Assembly (NCBI GenBank): GCA_012295275.1
Contig: CM022676.1
Coordinates: 8,169,586-8,233,585, forward strand
Origin: Chrysomallon squamiferum
Taxonomy: Eukaryota; Mollusca; Gastropoda; Neomphalida; Peltospiridae
Direction of reading: 5' to 3'
Length of the DNA stretch: 64,000 nucleotides
Shown here: positions 1-17,156 of the stretch, piece after piece
Layout of the letters: every line of letters starts with the position of its first letter
How positions within the stretch are numbered: position 1 is the stretch's first letter
Notes under the pieces: model-generated
What the model saw: the letters and a program-made list of their open reading frames with translations, nothing else
Told to the model about the DNA's origin: nothing
The model's database searches: none
Translations under genes and position numbers: made by a program

Positions 1-625
1 GTAGTAATGGCCTTATTCATTTCGCGTTTCTGTCATTTGCCAAAAAAAAAACAAAAAAAAAAAACAACAACAACAAACAACTGTCAACATCTGCTGTCAA
101 ATGATAATTCAAAACATTTATTTTTCCTAGCTACCTGGATAGGTAAGTACATAAGTTTTAAATAATGATATTTTTAATATTAAACAGTTTGTTTTCAAAA
201 CAGACAGATAGACAGAATGTCATAGGGATAGATATGGACAGATTGATTGACTGATAGACTGATAAATAGGTAGGTAGGTAGAGGCATATAGAGGCATATA
301 GAAACACAGACAGACATACATACAGAAAGACATAGATATATTGATAGATATAAAGATATACATGTATATTTGAATATAGGTACGAATACACAAAAGTAAA
401 TATAGCTTTCCTGTTACAACCCCCCCCCCACAACCGAAAAATAAAGATAAAAATCACCAAAAAACAACATAGATACAAACACCGATGTAGGTATGATGTG
501 TAAATACATCGAAATATATGTGTGATTTTTATATTCATCTATCTTTTATAGTGTTACGGTTATCTTTATTATGTTGTTATAAAACATTTTCAGCCAAGTC
601 TTTGAAACAACGTAAAAAAACAACG
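1..625. other. Intergenic, left edge
   Basis: I see no coding exon here. The stretch is AT-rich, with poly(A) and CAA runs near 41-85 and a degenerate GATA/CATA tetranucleotide tract from about 190 to 370. Open frames on both strands are low-complexity translations of this tract. The 5' untranslated region and promoter of the following Hint gene should lie in the right-hand part, but I cannot pick out a clear core promoter. Confidence 0.6.
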
Positions 626-996
626 ATGAACTGGATTCCTGTTTGTATTATCATTTCGCTTTTATTAGAAGGTAAGGCACTGATTTCAGGGAGGAAATAT
701 ATTTATTTATTTATTTATTTATTTATTCTAAGATTATATACGCATACCTTTCTATATCAGATAGGAAATTTATTTCACTTAAACATGTGTCATTATAATC
801 TCTCAGTGAAATAACAATAGATGACGTAATCATACATTGTTAACCATGTATTCTATTGTTTTGTCTTCACACGGCAAAACTCCAGTTTAACTAATTCAAG
901 CATTATTCATTACAGTTGTAACTGCTACTCACAAACTAAAGGTTTGTATTTTATTATTATTAATTTATTTATTCATTTATTTCTCTTTTAAAAAAG

Positions 997-1055
<59 letters not shown>

Positions 1056-1866
1056 TGAATATATTAAGTACATTGGTATCATCGCAAAGGCTTGGTATTT
1101 CTATTACCTTCGTTAGCTGCAATAATCGTTTTTAATGTTGTAAAGAAACTTTACCTTTTAAATATTTCTCAAAGTTTAATACTGCTTACCGTACGACAGA
1201 CTTTCCTTAAATTTGTTTCAGTCTTTCGCATTCAGGTTTATTTGTCGAGGTACATTTAAATGGTCTAGTAAAATTCTTTACACTATCAGTTTACTACCTG
1301 ATTTGTTTTGGGCAGCCTGTCATTGCCTTGTACAAAGTATGATAACAAAATGAAACATTATGAACGCCGCCATTCCGTCCCATAACAATTACTAGCACAA
1401 TGACGTCATAGCGCACACAACTGACTAATAGCTTTTTTTCTTCTTCTCTCTATTCCTGACTACTCTAGAAGACATCATTATCATTATTTCTTTTTATTAT
1501 TACTAAAACTTTATTATTATTAAACGACAGAAGCCCATAACCTGTTACTGCTTCTACTTGAGTAAGTTCACAGACTTGTTTATGGAAATTGACACAGAGG
1601 GCTGCCAGTGTGGATGTCTCGCCTTTACTAACCCAAACGTTCAGTCCTGCTGCAAAGTCTGCCCGAGACAGCTGTGTTTCCATGGTGATAGTGACGTCAT
1701 AACGGAAAACGGGTCAGTGATGAAAATGAAATATCTGACCGAGGGACAGAAAATTCTCACAGGTAAAGCACAGATCACGTGGTTTTAGCGATATTACATG
1801 TGGTGTGATGTGCGTGTTTGTGTTTGTGTGTATATGTATGTATATGTGTGTGTGTATATGTGCGTG

Positions 1867-1903
<37 letters not shown>

Positions 1904-2922
1904 AAATATATATATATATATATATATACGTTTTACAATGTGCTTCTAGCTGTGCAGTGAAGATTCCGTGTATTGTTCTTTATTTTTGGACAACTGTAGA
2001 CAACATTAATCTGTTCCTGCATGAAAATATATCCTCCCTCCTCACCAAATGTCCAGGATCCGCCCCCCCCTCAAGTATTGGCATAGTGAAGAATAAAGTA
2101 TAACAACAACAACAACAACAACAACAATAATAATAAATGATCGTTTTATGAGGTTAGATTGAGAGAAACATCAGAGCTCATTCTCAAAGAACTGTTTGTT
2201 CTTCAGTCGTGTAAGGATCTTAAGAAACAGAAGACACAGTCGAGGGAGTGTTACACAGCAAGTGAAACTATCAAGGGAAATTACACACGCAGGCAAGAGA
2301 ATAACGAATACTTGGAAATAAAGATGGGGTCGTTGCCTTGGCAACGTCGCAGTTAAGGCTACGGAAATGACTGACGACGTGGCTGATGCACCAGGCCACA
2401 ATATCTCCAAGAAGATTTTAAATGATATGATCACGACTGCCAGCGCAAAGAAGGGTGGTACATGATAATGCACGCATAGTATCCACTTTATAAGGACGGT
2501 GTCTTAACCTTCCAAACGTCGGCAAATTCCGTTAGTCGGAAAGATGCGTTTGTCGGCAAGTTCCGTTAGTCGGCTAATTCCGTCAGTCGGCCCGTTCCGC
2601 TGGACCGAACGATGCCGAGTTTGTGAACTTCGGCCTGTATTTTGTTTTCCGTAACGACGTAGTAAGCAAATTTCTATAAACGAAAAACATGAAATAACTT
2701 TATTTTAAAAGAAGAAGAAGAAGAAGAAGAAGACGAAACAAAGCTCATCCTAAATATACTCAGGATGAAATAGCAAGCCATTTCTGTAATAAATAAACGA
2801 AGTTTAATAGATACGTGATTTATCACTGTCATCATCTGAGCGTAGAATAAATGAACTAACGACAGTTATTGTCGCTTAGGAGTTGATAGGGGCTTTGACA
2901 TAAAACATTCATACAAAGGTAA

Positions 2923-2965
<43 letters not shown>

Positions 2966-3166
2966 TTAAGAATGTTTTAATCTTCCCCACGCACAATGTC
3001 ACTTCTGTCATGACTGTTGATTCGGTCTCCAGAATCCACGAAAAAAGCCGTGAATTCCTCTGGGCAGGGGTGTGTGTCAGGGGCCAGAGGCGTGGCCGAA
3101 CAAGCGGGATCAATTACACCCTCCGCGTCCCACAGTTATTTTCTTTTATTATTTTTTTAAATTTTA

Positions 3167-3197
<31 letters not shown>

Positions 3198-3264
3198 TTT
3201 TTGTTTTTTTGTTAGGGCAGATCTGCGGAACGATTCCAGGGCATTGGCTAACTATATATATTTA

Positions 3265-3323
<59 letters not shown>

Positions 3324-3689
3324 CATTTTCCTTTTTGTTCGTTTGTTTCAGTGGTGAATGGTGAGCGAACTTTTACCGAAGTGAAAACTTTCATAAAACG
3401 AAAACCTTACACGAACGCTACGTACAGAACTTTGACAACAGAGACCGGAAATCACGTGACCATCTCAGACGATCACCTGATTTTTGTCTCCAGTAACAAC
3501 AGATCTACCGATATTGTTGCTAGGTGTGTACCCGTAGTCGTAGCTAAGTTAATTTATGTTGTTTTATGTACATGTTGGTATGAATGTTTCAGCGCATAAA
3601 AACAATATATTATATGCTACAGATAGACAAACGTACACACATATATACATGCACATAAATACACACATACAAATACATACATATATATA

Positions 3690-3736
<47 letters not shown>

Positions 3737-3751
3737 ATACATATTTGTTGT

Positions 3752-3790
<39 letters not shown>

Positions 3791-3875
3791 CACATACGTA
3801 CATACATACATATAATACATATGATAATAATATTATGATTATCATCATCATCATTATCATCATCGTTATTATTTT

Positions 3876-3966
<91 letters not shown>

Positions 3967-4123
3967 TTTTTTTAAACTAGATTTGCGATGTTAGTGGAAA
4001 AAGGAGATTATATTTTCTCAACTCTGACGTGTTCACGTGGTCTTTGTCCAGATCGTGTTGTAGAAATCTCTTATTCCCAGAAACAAGGTAACAACAACAT
4101 CATCAACGTCCAAGCTACATTAC

Positions 4124-4181
<58 letters not shown>

Positions 4182-4448
4182 TAAAACCGATAAAGATAAT
4201 AACAGAAAAAAAAAAAAAAGAAATTTTTTTTTTTATCTGCAGGTTTATACGTTCCACTGACAGACACTGGAACTCTTATTGTCGACGGCATCTTTGCTTC
4301 AAACCACGGCTTCATTGACCACGACCTCGAACACTTCTTCTTGACGCCATTCCGATGGTTTCCTTGGTTACTGAAACCATGGCAACAAGATGGATATAGT
4401 CCATTAATACGGCTCATGACGTATTTTGGTTCTTTTCTGAGAGGCTGA
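626..4448 (+). CDS. Secreted Cys-rich protein with hedgehog-type Hint (Hog) autoprocessing domain
   Basis: Six exons join in frame: 626-671, 916-941, 1531-1762, 3352-3523, 3981-4087 and 4243-4448, giving about 262 aa. All introns are GT-AG. Residues 1-20 form a signal peptide (MNWIPVCIIISLLL). Residues 25-72 are a short Cys-rich segment with eight Cys (29, 31, 49, 51, 53, 64, 65, 68). The Hint domain begins at Cys73 (CFHGDSDVITENG) and runs to near residue 220, with the block TISDDHLIFV at 138-147 and a late block VPLTDTGTLIVDGIFAS. In hedgehog proteins such a domain cleaves itself at the Cys and attaches a lipid to the N-terminal part. There is no hedgehog signalling domain here, so this is a Hog-type relative, not hedgehog. 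The usual TxxH motif reads SDDH (Ser140, His143), and the late Cys of hedgehog (ASCY) is Asn (ASNH), so full activity is uncertain. The exon chain is well supported; the 26-nt second exon is the least certain. Confidence 0.85.
2515..2605. repeat. Short tandem repeat, CGGCAAATTCCGTTAGT type
   Basis: About four imperfect copies of a 17-20 bp unit (tcggcaaattccgttag) lie in intron 3 of the Hint gene. This is one of the few GC-rich patches nearby. No coding role is seen. Confidence 0.7.
2801..2860. repeat. Dispersed repeat copy (GATAAATCA / CGCTCAGATGATAA type)
   Basis: A segment with GTGATTTATCACTGTCATCATCTGAGCGTAG and flanking TTTAAT and AATAAAT resembles sequences upstream of each PAN gene (near 8340-8400, 10510-10550 and 16388-16440, in the matching orientation). 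It is probably a small dispersed element shared by these loci. Confidence 0.5.
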
Positions 4449-5743
4449 AAATTGAGCGCTCTGACGTCATTAAATTATGCTAATTTATTTTCTTTATAGA
4501 TGTTGTTGTTGTTGTTGTTGTTGTACACAGGTATGTACACACATCATAGATCACAACTAACAACTATTTAGTGAACAATTCTCAAACCTAGCGATTATAT
4601 TTAATTTACCATTCCGCTTCTTTGCCTATAACTATGCATAATTAAGCACACCATTTATGGTTGAACGATCGAAATCAATCCAAGATTCAGTGCGTAGAGA
4701 GTCTATTATGTGCGTGATCTGAGTCACGCACGGCTAGATACACGCTCTGAATGGAAAAAAGGAAGAAACAGTAATTATTATACACGTATATCCACTCAGA
4801 TAGATACATATCCATAATTAATAGTTTACGTATTGTCTTTAATTCAGTAAAGATATTGTTAATTAATAATACATTATTCCAGAGATTGAAACAATGGCGG
4901 TATCACGGGATGTTTTAGTACAATAAAAGACTATATTTTTTTCGTTTCACCAGTAGTTTCCTAAATGATCTGACGCGGACGAAAACTGTTTTAATGTTTT
5001 GCACAAAGTGCTGTTTACATCTGCTTATTTCACAGCGCTTCCCGTTTTCGTCCGCCATATTGTTTTGACTTATAATGTTCTGACTGTTGAACGCTTGATT
5101 TATTGTGAATAAAAGCTGCATGAATGTAAAATTTGAATGTCTTATCTTTGTATATTAAAGTTATCATCGTGCGAAAGTGGTAAAAAGAAATAACAAAAAA
5201 CAAAACAAAAAACAACACTATGTAAAAATCTCTTACAATTTCCGTGCAAAAGACATTTGCGAAAAATCACCATCAGAGGGCGAAAAATTTCACCTTTTAA
5301 AAATCAGCAGAATTGAATCTTAAAGCGATTTAAGTGATTAAAATTTATAATTTATTTTAAGTCCTTTTTTATATATTATAATTCATTATCTATCCATTTT
5401 TTCCCCCATGTTTTCTTAATATATTCTCATTGTGAAATCTGGTGCAGTGACCTCAAAGTAACGCAGTATCATACGCCTCTCCCTGTCTGAATATCTATAT
5501 CCAAGTTTTGTATCTATATATACCCACCTATCCATGAAGCTATATGTTTGAAGTGTTTGTGTGTGTGTGTGTGTGTGTGTCTGTATGCGTGCCTGCGTGT
5601 TTGTTTGTGTGTGTGAATGGTTGTGTGTATGTATGTGTGTCCATAATTATGCAAAATATAACTAGAAAAATACAAAAAACAAAAGAAACATCTTTTCTTC
5701 ACTTTTTTATTTTAGATATTTACTAGAGCAGTGAACAAGGTCT
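4449..5743. other. Intergenic; outer part of inverted duplication
   Basis: No gene is seen. From about 4490 the sequence is the reverse complement of 13.4-14.9 kb. Matching landmarks are the segment around CATAATTAAGC (near 4640) with 14780, the CACGCACGGCTAGATACACGC segment (4722-4745) with 14655-14675, and the CGCTTGATTTATTGTGAATAAAAGCTGCATG segment (5092-5122) with 14243-14275. A GT/CA-rich tract lies at 5555-5640. Open frames here, such as the minus-strand frame ending at 4915, have diverged between the arms with indels and are not coding. Confidence 0.65.
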
Positions 5744-5779
5744 GTGAATGTTTTGTCTTCGTCTTTGTACAGTGTGAAG

Positions 5780-6140
5780 GGTCTGAACTTTCAGATTTAT
5801 CAGGATATGTATTTCAAATTTGACTTTAAGTCAGAAACGTTTTCCAAATTTCATTTAAATTGGTTACGTATATCAAAGTTCAGGCTAATTCAGAAATGTT
5901 TCTCAAAGATCAGTTCGATTCAGACACGTAATTCACACTACACGTTAAATCAGAGGCGTATTTCATAGTGAGCACATTATTTCAGAGACGTATTTCACAG
6001 TACATGTTAATTCAGAAACGTAATTTCATACTAGACGTTATTTCAGAGAGGTATTTCATATTTTTACACGTTAAATCAGAGAGCTATTATAAAGTTCAGG
6101 TTAATTCAAATACGTATCGTAAACTGTTCAGAAACGTATT
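5780..6140. repeat. Minisatellite downstream of PAN gene 1
   Basis: Imperfect units of about 30-36 bp share the core CAGAAACGTATTTCA (TGAAATACGT on the gene's strand). The array begins directly after the stop codon of the minus-strand PAN gene, so it may be its 3' untranslated region. Related arrays follow the two other PAN genes. Confidence 0.8.
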
Positions 6141-8186
<2,046 letters not shown>

Positions 8187-8765
8187 GATCTCTGTAACAA
8201 GTACTCTGTTCTTCTCCTGCCAAAATTTTCATTACGTGTAATTTTATTGTATCCTCAGCAAGTTTTATTTATTTATTACTTGAGGATTTTTTATTGTTTC
8301 ATAAACGAAGATGACTCAGCGTTGATAGATGTGCAATGATGCATACCTGATTTATCATTGCGATCTTCAGCGCATACAATAAATAAAATAATAAAAGTTT
8401 AATGTAACTGAGCGGTGCGTATATGTGTGTGCGTGTGTGTGTGTGTATATACGTATGTGTATATGTATGTATGTGCGTATGTATGTATTAAAGTGACTAT
8501 AAATGCATATGTAATTTGAATGTACTTGCAGTTAATACTCAGCAGTCAAACATGGCTAGAGGGATGAAAACTACATAAATAAAATATTATCTTTGTATTA
8601 CTTGTAAGTCGACGATAATATACGATATAAACAATATGTCTTAAACTTCACTGCAGTTCATTACACATTATAACAGCGTGAAAGGAGTCACTGATACTGA
8701 ACATTAAAAAATGAGATATCTATAGGAAAATAGCTTCATGAATTTCTTTTAAGAATCTTTTTTTT
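8187..8765. other. Upstream region of PAN gene 1
   Basis: No gene is seen. The part nearest the gene (to about 8400) matches, in reverse complement, the DNA upstream of PAN copy 2 (10490-10720), so it should hold the shared promoter. I cannot identify a TATA box with confidence. GT-rich runs lie at 8417-8490. Confidence 0.6.
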
Positions 8766-9395
8766 TTTTTTTTTTTTATCAGAGACATGTTTCATATCTC
8801 ACGTTAAGTCAGAACGTATTTCATATCTCACATTAAGTCAGAACGTATTTCATATCTCATATTAAGTCAGAACGTATTTCATATCTCACGTTAAGTCAGA
8901 ACGTATTTCATATCTCACGTTAAGTCAGAACGTATTTCATATCTCACGTTAAGTCAGAACGTATTTCATATCTCACGTTAAGTCAGAACGTATTTCATAT
9001 CTCACGTTAAGTCAGAACCTATTTCATATCTCACGTTAAGTCAGAACGTATTTCATATCTCACGTTAAGTCAGAACGTATTTCATATCTCACGTTAAGTC
9101 AGAACGTATTTCATATCTCACGTTAAGTCAGAACGTATTTCATATCTCACATTAAGTCAGAACGTATTTCATATCTCATATTAAGTCAGAACGTATTTCA
9201 TATCTCACGTTAAGTCAGAACGTATTTCATATCTCACGTTAAGCCAGAACCTATTTCATATCTCACGTTAAGTCAGAAATGTAGTTCAAAGTTAATTTTA
9301 GATCAGAGATGTATTTAAAGGTTAACTTTAAAGCAGATATATGTATTTGAAGGTTAACTTTAAGGCAGATATATGTATTTCAAATTTTTTTTTTT
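8766..9395. repeat. 29-bp minisatellite array, central
   Basis: About 16 nearly identical copies of a 29-bp unit (GTCAGAACGTATTTCATATC plus TCACGTTAA) run from 8790 to 9270, with more degenerate units to 9395. The core is the same as in the arrays downstream of the PAN genes, and the orientation matches that of copy 1. A T run precedes it (8757-8778). No PAN gene lies directly beside it in the expected position. Confidence 0.95.
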
Positions 9396-10024
9396 ATTAT
9401 TCAGATACGTATTTTAATCAGTTTCAATTTTCCATATTGTATTTAAAGGTCTCTCTCTCTGTCTACTTTTACAATTTAACTGATGTTTTTCACAACAGAT
9501 CTAAGTATTGCATGAATTTATCACGTAACACTAATTAAACACACTTATTCCATCGTCATTTCCAACATAAGGATAATAACAATAACAAAAAATAATTAAC
9601 ACTAACAATAAAACCTCACTTATTGTATGTGACATTGAAAAAACGTGGATATACATTATATCTCTCTCTAATTTCTTTTATTCATTTGTTAATGTTAATT
9701 ATAAATAACTCCTTTCACATTGTTTAAATGTGTAAGAAACTGTTAAAATATTAAATATATACTGTTGAATTTTAAATATATATATTTTAATATCGTATGT
9801 TATTTCTAACTAATAATTAATACAAAGATACTATTTTGTTTATGCAGTTTCATCTCTAGTCAGGCTCGATTGCTGAGAATTCAGTTATAACCGCATTCAA
9901 ATTATATACACATTTATAGACATTTACATACATACCTACCTACCATCTACATACATACATACATACGTACATTATCTATGTGTGTGTGTGTGTGTGTGTA
10001 TATATATAACCTACCATCTACATC

Positions 10025-10057
<33 letters not shown>

Positions 10058-10077
10058 CTCTTGTGTATATATCTATC

Positions 10078-10113
<36 letters not shown>

Positions 10114-10221
10114 TATACACACACCCACACACATACACATATATAAAATACACATTCAGATATACATACATCTATACATACATACAAACACACATGCACA
10201 CCTTCTCTTTAAGGTTCTTTT
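9396..10221. other. Intergenic spacer of the inverted duplication
   Basis: No coding exon is seen. The segment 9530-9590 (AACACACTTATTCCATCGTC) recurs as a direct repeat at 15908-15965 upstream of PAN copy 3. CATA, (GT)n and (AT)n tracts fill 9910-10200. Confidence 0.65.
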
Positions 10222-10420
10222 GATGGCCCATCGGTAACGTCAGAACGTTTGGGTAGAGGGCGAATTGGTGCCATACGTTCGAGTCTCGTCAGCGGCATCT
10301 GACGGGGTTTGTGAGGTCGTGATTGTATTTCGCCCTCCTGCACCAGTGCTTTACTGAATATTGTCTAAGTGCAGAGTCTAATCAGACGTAAATAATACAG
10401 ATGATGTTCAATCTCCGCAA
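10222..10420 (+). mobile_element. tRNA-derived SINE-like element
   Basis: The segment starts GATGGCCCATCGGTAACG and carries a good RNA polymerase III B-box match, GTTCGAGTC, at 10277-10285, about 55 bp inside, as in a tRNA gene. A weaker A-box lies near the start. A non-tRNA body and a tail ending AGTCTAATCAGACGTAAATA follow. The tail recurs at 59450-59475 (GAGTCTAATCAGACGTA) and a related B-box segment at 31981-32050 and 53520-53590, which shows that it is dispersed. It is not a functional tRNA. Confidence 0.65.
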
Positions 10421-10724
10421 AACACATACATTCTTATTTATGCACACACCTTTGTATAAATATTTTATATCAAAGTACGGTTTTCAAATATTATTATTAT
10501 TATTATTAATTTCTGCTACGCTTCGATGATAACAGTGGTAAATGGCCTATGCATGATTGCACATCTATTAACGCTCAGTCCTCTTTGTTTATGGAGTAAC
10601 CAAACATCCCCAGCTAGTAAATAAATTAACAGTCAATATTTAAAACGTGCTGAGAGAAATCATAAGATTACATGTAAAGTAAATCTGTGCAGGTATTGAA
10701 CACAGAGTATATGTTACAGAGATC

Positions 10725-12814
<2,090 letters not shown>

Positions 12815-13340
12815 AATACGTTTCTAAACTTTGAATTAACCCTGCACTTCGAAAAACGTTTCTGACTTACTGTGTACAATGAAATACGTCTATGAATTTA
12901 CCAGCACTTCGAAATACGTCTTAGACTTACTGTGAACAATGAAATACGTCTATGAATTACTGTGAACAATGAAATACGTCTATGAATCTATCTGCACTTC
13001 GAAATACGTCTCTGACTTACTGTGAACAACGAAATACGTCTATGAATTAACCCTGCACTTCGAAATACGTCTCTGACTTACTGTGAACAACGAAATACGT
13101 CTATGAATTTACCAGCACTTCGAAATATGTCTCTGACTTACTGTGAATAATGAAATACGTCTATGAATCTACCTGCACTTTGAAAAACGTCTCTGACTTA
13201 CTGTGAACAATGAAATACGTCTATGAATTTATCTGCACTTCGAAATACGTTTTTGAATTAACGTGAACTATGAAATACTAACAATTAATCTGAACTTTGA
13301 AATACTATTTGACTTCGAGTGAACTTCGAAATATATATCT
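12815..13340. repeat. Minisatellite downstream of PAN gene 2
   Basis: Imperfect units alternate (GAAATACGTCTCTGACTTAC and GTGAACAATGAAATACGTC, with CTATGAATTA linkers), starting right after the stop codon. The higher-order unit is about 60-66 bp. It shares the TGAAATACGT core with the arrays at 5780, 8766 and 17962. Confidence 0.9.
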
Positions 13341-13855
13341 GGATAAACCTGATAGTTCGTACATTTCAAAGTCTACAAATACTAAAACAAAAGATCCACA
13401 GATCTTTTACCTCTGTCAGTAAATATTTAAAATAAAAAAATGAAGAAAACATATTTTTATGGGGTTTTTTTGTATTTCTCTTGTTATATTTTGCATAATT
13501 ACACACACACAGACACACATACATACATACACACAACCATTCACATACACAAACAAACACGCAGACACACAAACAGATATACACACACACTTCACAGTAC
13601 ATGGCTTCACGGATATAGATACAAACTTGGATATAGATATATAGGTAGATATGCAGACATGTTCAGACAGAGTGTTGCACATGATATCGCGGCAATTATA
13701 TTTATATTTATGTAGATTGTGTTTTGTGTTACATGTTTATGTGGGATTTCTTGTGTTTATTTGTGCGTCTTCTTGTTTTGTGTCTGTGTGTATGTTTTCG
13801 TGTATGGATGCCGTGTGCGTGTATATATGTGTGTATGAGTTTGTATGTGTGTCTC

Positions 13856-13890
<35 letters not shown>

Positions 13891-14585
13891 TGTAGGGTAT
13901 GTTTTTTGTATATATATATTTGTGTTTGTAAATTAACGTATTATCCGTTAGAAAACCTTTAAATGTTGACAGACAAATGACGTTGAGAAATCCGGAGTTT
14001 GTTTATGTGAGGCTGTTTAAATGACTAAAGCCGTGATGTAAGAAATAGTGTATGAACAATGTTTCGGAAACACACAACAATATGGCCCATACCACTAACT
14101 ACTTAAGATTAAATCTCCCTTTTGTTTGTTTGTGGGGTTTTTTGTTGTTGTTTTTGTTGTTGTTTTTTTTGTTGGTTTTTTTCACAATACACGGTAACAT
14201 GCTTGCAATGAATACAAACGTAAGACATCAAATTTTTCATTCATGCAGTTTTTATTCAGAATGAATCAAGCGTTCAAAAGTCAGAAAAAAATTGATCAAA
14301 ACACCATGGCGGATCAAAAGAATGGAAGCTTTGAAGTACTTTGAAACACGCATATTAAAACGACAGTCGATAGGGTTAGATCATCTGGAAATCTTCAGTG
14401 AAAGGAAAAATGTAATTTTTTATTTCTACAGTCACATTGTACTGAAACATCTAGCGATACCGCCACGCTTTCAAGCCTTGAAATGCTGTATTATTAATTA
14501 ACAGCATCTTCACTGAATTAAAGTCAATACGTAAACTAGAAATTATACGTGTGTGCGAGTGTGTGTGCTACTGCTATTATTACTA

Positions 14586-14636
<51 letters not shown>

Positions 14637-16600
14637 TGTTTTCATTCAAAGCGTGTATCTAGCAGTGCGTGAGTCAGATTACGTACATAAAGTATTCTAT
14701 ACCTTGATTTCTATCTGTTTAATACGTTTTGAATCTTGGTTTGATTTCGATCATCCGACCGTAGATGCTGTAACTTAATTATGCATAACTACACGCAAGA
14801 AGCGGAAGGGTAAATTAAATAAAATCGCCATCTTTCAGAATTGTACGCTAATTATCTGTTAGATGAGACCATTGACGTGTGTACATATATGTACGTATAC
14901 ACACAAACATACAAACACACAGACATACACACAAATATACACACAAACTTACATATATATAAACAAGTATACACACAAACGTAATATACATGCATGAATG
15001 CACTTTTTTGTGCAATTTCCTAAGACAAAAGATAAAATAGAGAAAGGCCACAGGAATATACGTGTGTGTGTGCGTGTGTGGGCGTGTGCGTGTGCGCGCA
15101 CACAACAACTGAACGCTGCCATTTTATCTTTTCGTAACTGGAGTCGTGACGTCATTGTGTGTTTGGCAGACTGTTAGCTGCATTTGTAACAATAATAATA
15201 ATAATAATAAAAATAATAATAATAATAAAAAATAATAATAATAATAAATATATAAATAAATAGATAAATAAATAAATAAAAATTACATATCTTAAGCAAC
15301 GCTGGTACTGCCATAAACAGCTCCGTTAAAATCTGTCTTGTAAAATCACTGGAGGATCACTTACAGAACAGTAATCTTTTTTTTTTTTTTCTTCAGATAA
15401 TAAATTCGTTTGAAGTGATAAATTAGAAGATCTGAAATGTTAATGTTTAGAGTGTGGGGTGTCATCTTCATCTTTCAGCAGTTTTCTTCATTTTTTTGAC
15501 TTACACTCTTAGTGCTAGTATGAGCTGCACCTTCTTTATTATGTATCAAAAATGAGTACTCCCTAGTCCTGACACCCTGGCTCAAAGCACTTTACGATGT
15601 GAGTACTTCTGAGATAAAAACTGGACGGACGATGAATTATAATGTAGTAACAGTAGTAACAAAAGTTAATGTTGTTCTGACGTGACTCGATCAGAAGCTG
15701 AATTTCACTTCGATCCGATTTAAGAATTGACTTTTGAGAAGATGTTTCTGAGAACCTGTTTGAATGTGGTGAGTGGACTTTATGAAGCAAATGTCAAACC
15801 ATAGAAGAGAATGAATAAAAGGAAAGGTGCACCGAATAACCTGCTATTATTTACTACGTATGTAGTACACTTTATAAAGTTTCAAACATATCAAGCCTAA
15901 CACTAATGAAACACACTTATTCCATCGTCATTTCCAACATAAAGATAATACAATACAATAATAATTAATATTAACAATAAAACCTTGCTTACTGTATGGA
16001 GACATTGAAGAAACATATATACGCATACATATACACACAGTTCCTATTATATTGGTTTCACTGTATACTATTGTTTTGTATTAATTTCATAGATTAATGT
16101 AAAATAGTTCTTTAAATACAAAATGAAAAACAAAACTGAATAAAATATGAACCTGAAAAAAAAAAATAATAATAAAAAAAGTAAATACGTATATCTGCCT
16201 TAAAGTTAATCTTCGGATTTCAAATGCTATTTTCTTTCATATAATTATTTCATTTCTTAATCTTCGTAATCAGTAACTCCTTTTATATTGTCTGAATGTG
16301 TAACAAACTGTTATGAATTATAAATATATGTTTTACATACATCATAGAAACTTTTACAATTGCACGTAACTTTCTATCCTTTCATTCTTCTACGCTCAGA
16401 TGATAACAATGATAAATCACACATGCATCACTGCATAATTTTAACGATCAGACGCGTTGGTATAATCACTGAGTAACAAACCAGCCTGGAGATTAAATAG
16501 ATAAATAGTCGATATTAAGAAAAGAATACAATTACAAGTAAAGAGAATGTTCATTCGTTCAGAACCTTTGAACATTCTCAAACTACTTGCACTACTGAGC
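13341..16600. other. Intergenic between PAN copies 2 and 3
   Basis: No gene is supported. The left part (to about 14860) pairs with 4.5-5.7 kb in reverse complement. (TTA)n lies at 14583-14636, (AAT)n at 15189-15250 and CA/GT tracts at 13500-13595 and 13850-13890. The segment 15100-15180 (GAACGCTGCCATT, then GTGACGTCATTGTGTG) resembles 1350-1435 in the same order, a weak dispersed repeat. From about 15900 it repeats DNA upstream of copy 2 (9530 onward). Open frames at 14292-14501 and 15563-15790 have no family likeness. Confidence 0.6.
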
Positions 16601-17092
16601 ATGCACCGTAGCAAAGTAAATGTATTTTTACTTTTAAATTTATCTATCTGGATGATGTGCATTACCATAAACTATGGAAAAATGAAAACATTTAAGAAAC
16701 TTTCTAATTACGTAAAGAAACCAGTGGAATACACCATTTGTCGAATGTGGAGCGGACGAGTTACCACGGAAACGGATTGTGCGAGAGAATGCTCCCATCG
16801 TGTCTGGTGTCGTTTGTTCGTCTATGACGTCACTAACGGTTCGTGTTCTCTCTACTGTGATTTGATGATGGAAGCGAATTTGAAGCTGGATGATGATCTA
16901 GTAGCTTATGCGGTCAAACCAGGTGACTGTAGTTTAAAAAGATAATTCTTTAAAACATCCTAACTGAACAGTTTTTATCGTTGTTTTCTTCTACTTCTTC
17001 TTTTTCTTCTTCTTCTTGTAGTAGTAGTAGTAATAGTTGTTATTATTGTCATTTTGTTATTTTTATCATTACTGTTAATGTTGTTGTCATAC

Positions 17093-17156
<64 letters not shown>

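Larger units (their letters stand above)
999..4180. repeat. Microsatellites in introns of the Hint gene
   Basis: Uninterrupted or near-uninterrupted tracts: (AC)n 999-1050, TG/TA mixtures about 1800-1930, (GT)n 2926-2962, (AC)n 3269-3320, TA/CA mixtures 3630-3830, (TTA)n 3881-3965 and (TTA)n 4127-4180. Several lie within 30-100 bp of exon edges. They produce long spurious open frames. Confidence 0.95.

Noticed and set aside
8766-9395. CRISPR-like regular 29-bp repeats
   Set aside because: Units are directly adjacent without unique spacers and the DNA is eukaryotic; this is a minisatellite.
10222-10300. tRNA gene
   Set aside because: A good B-box is present, but the A-box is poor, the cloverleaf does not close convincingly and the sequence continues into a SINE-like body with related copies elsewhere.
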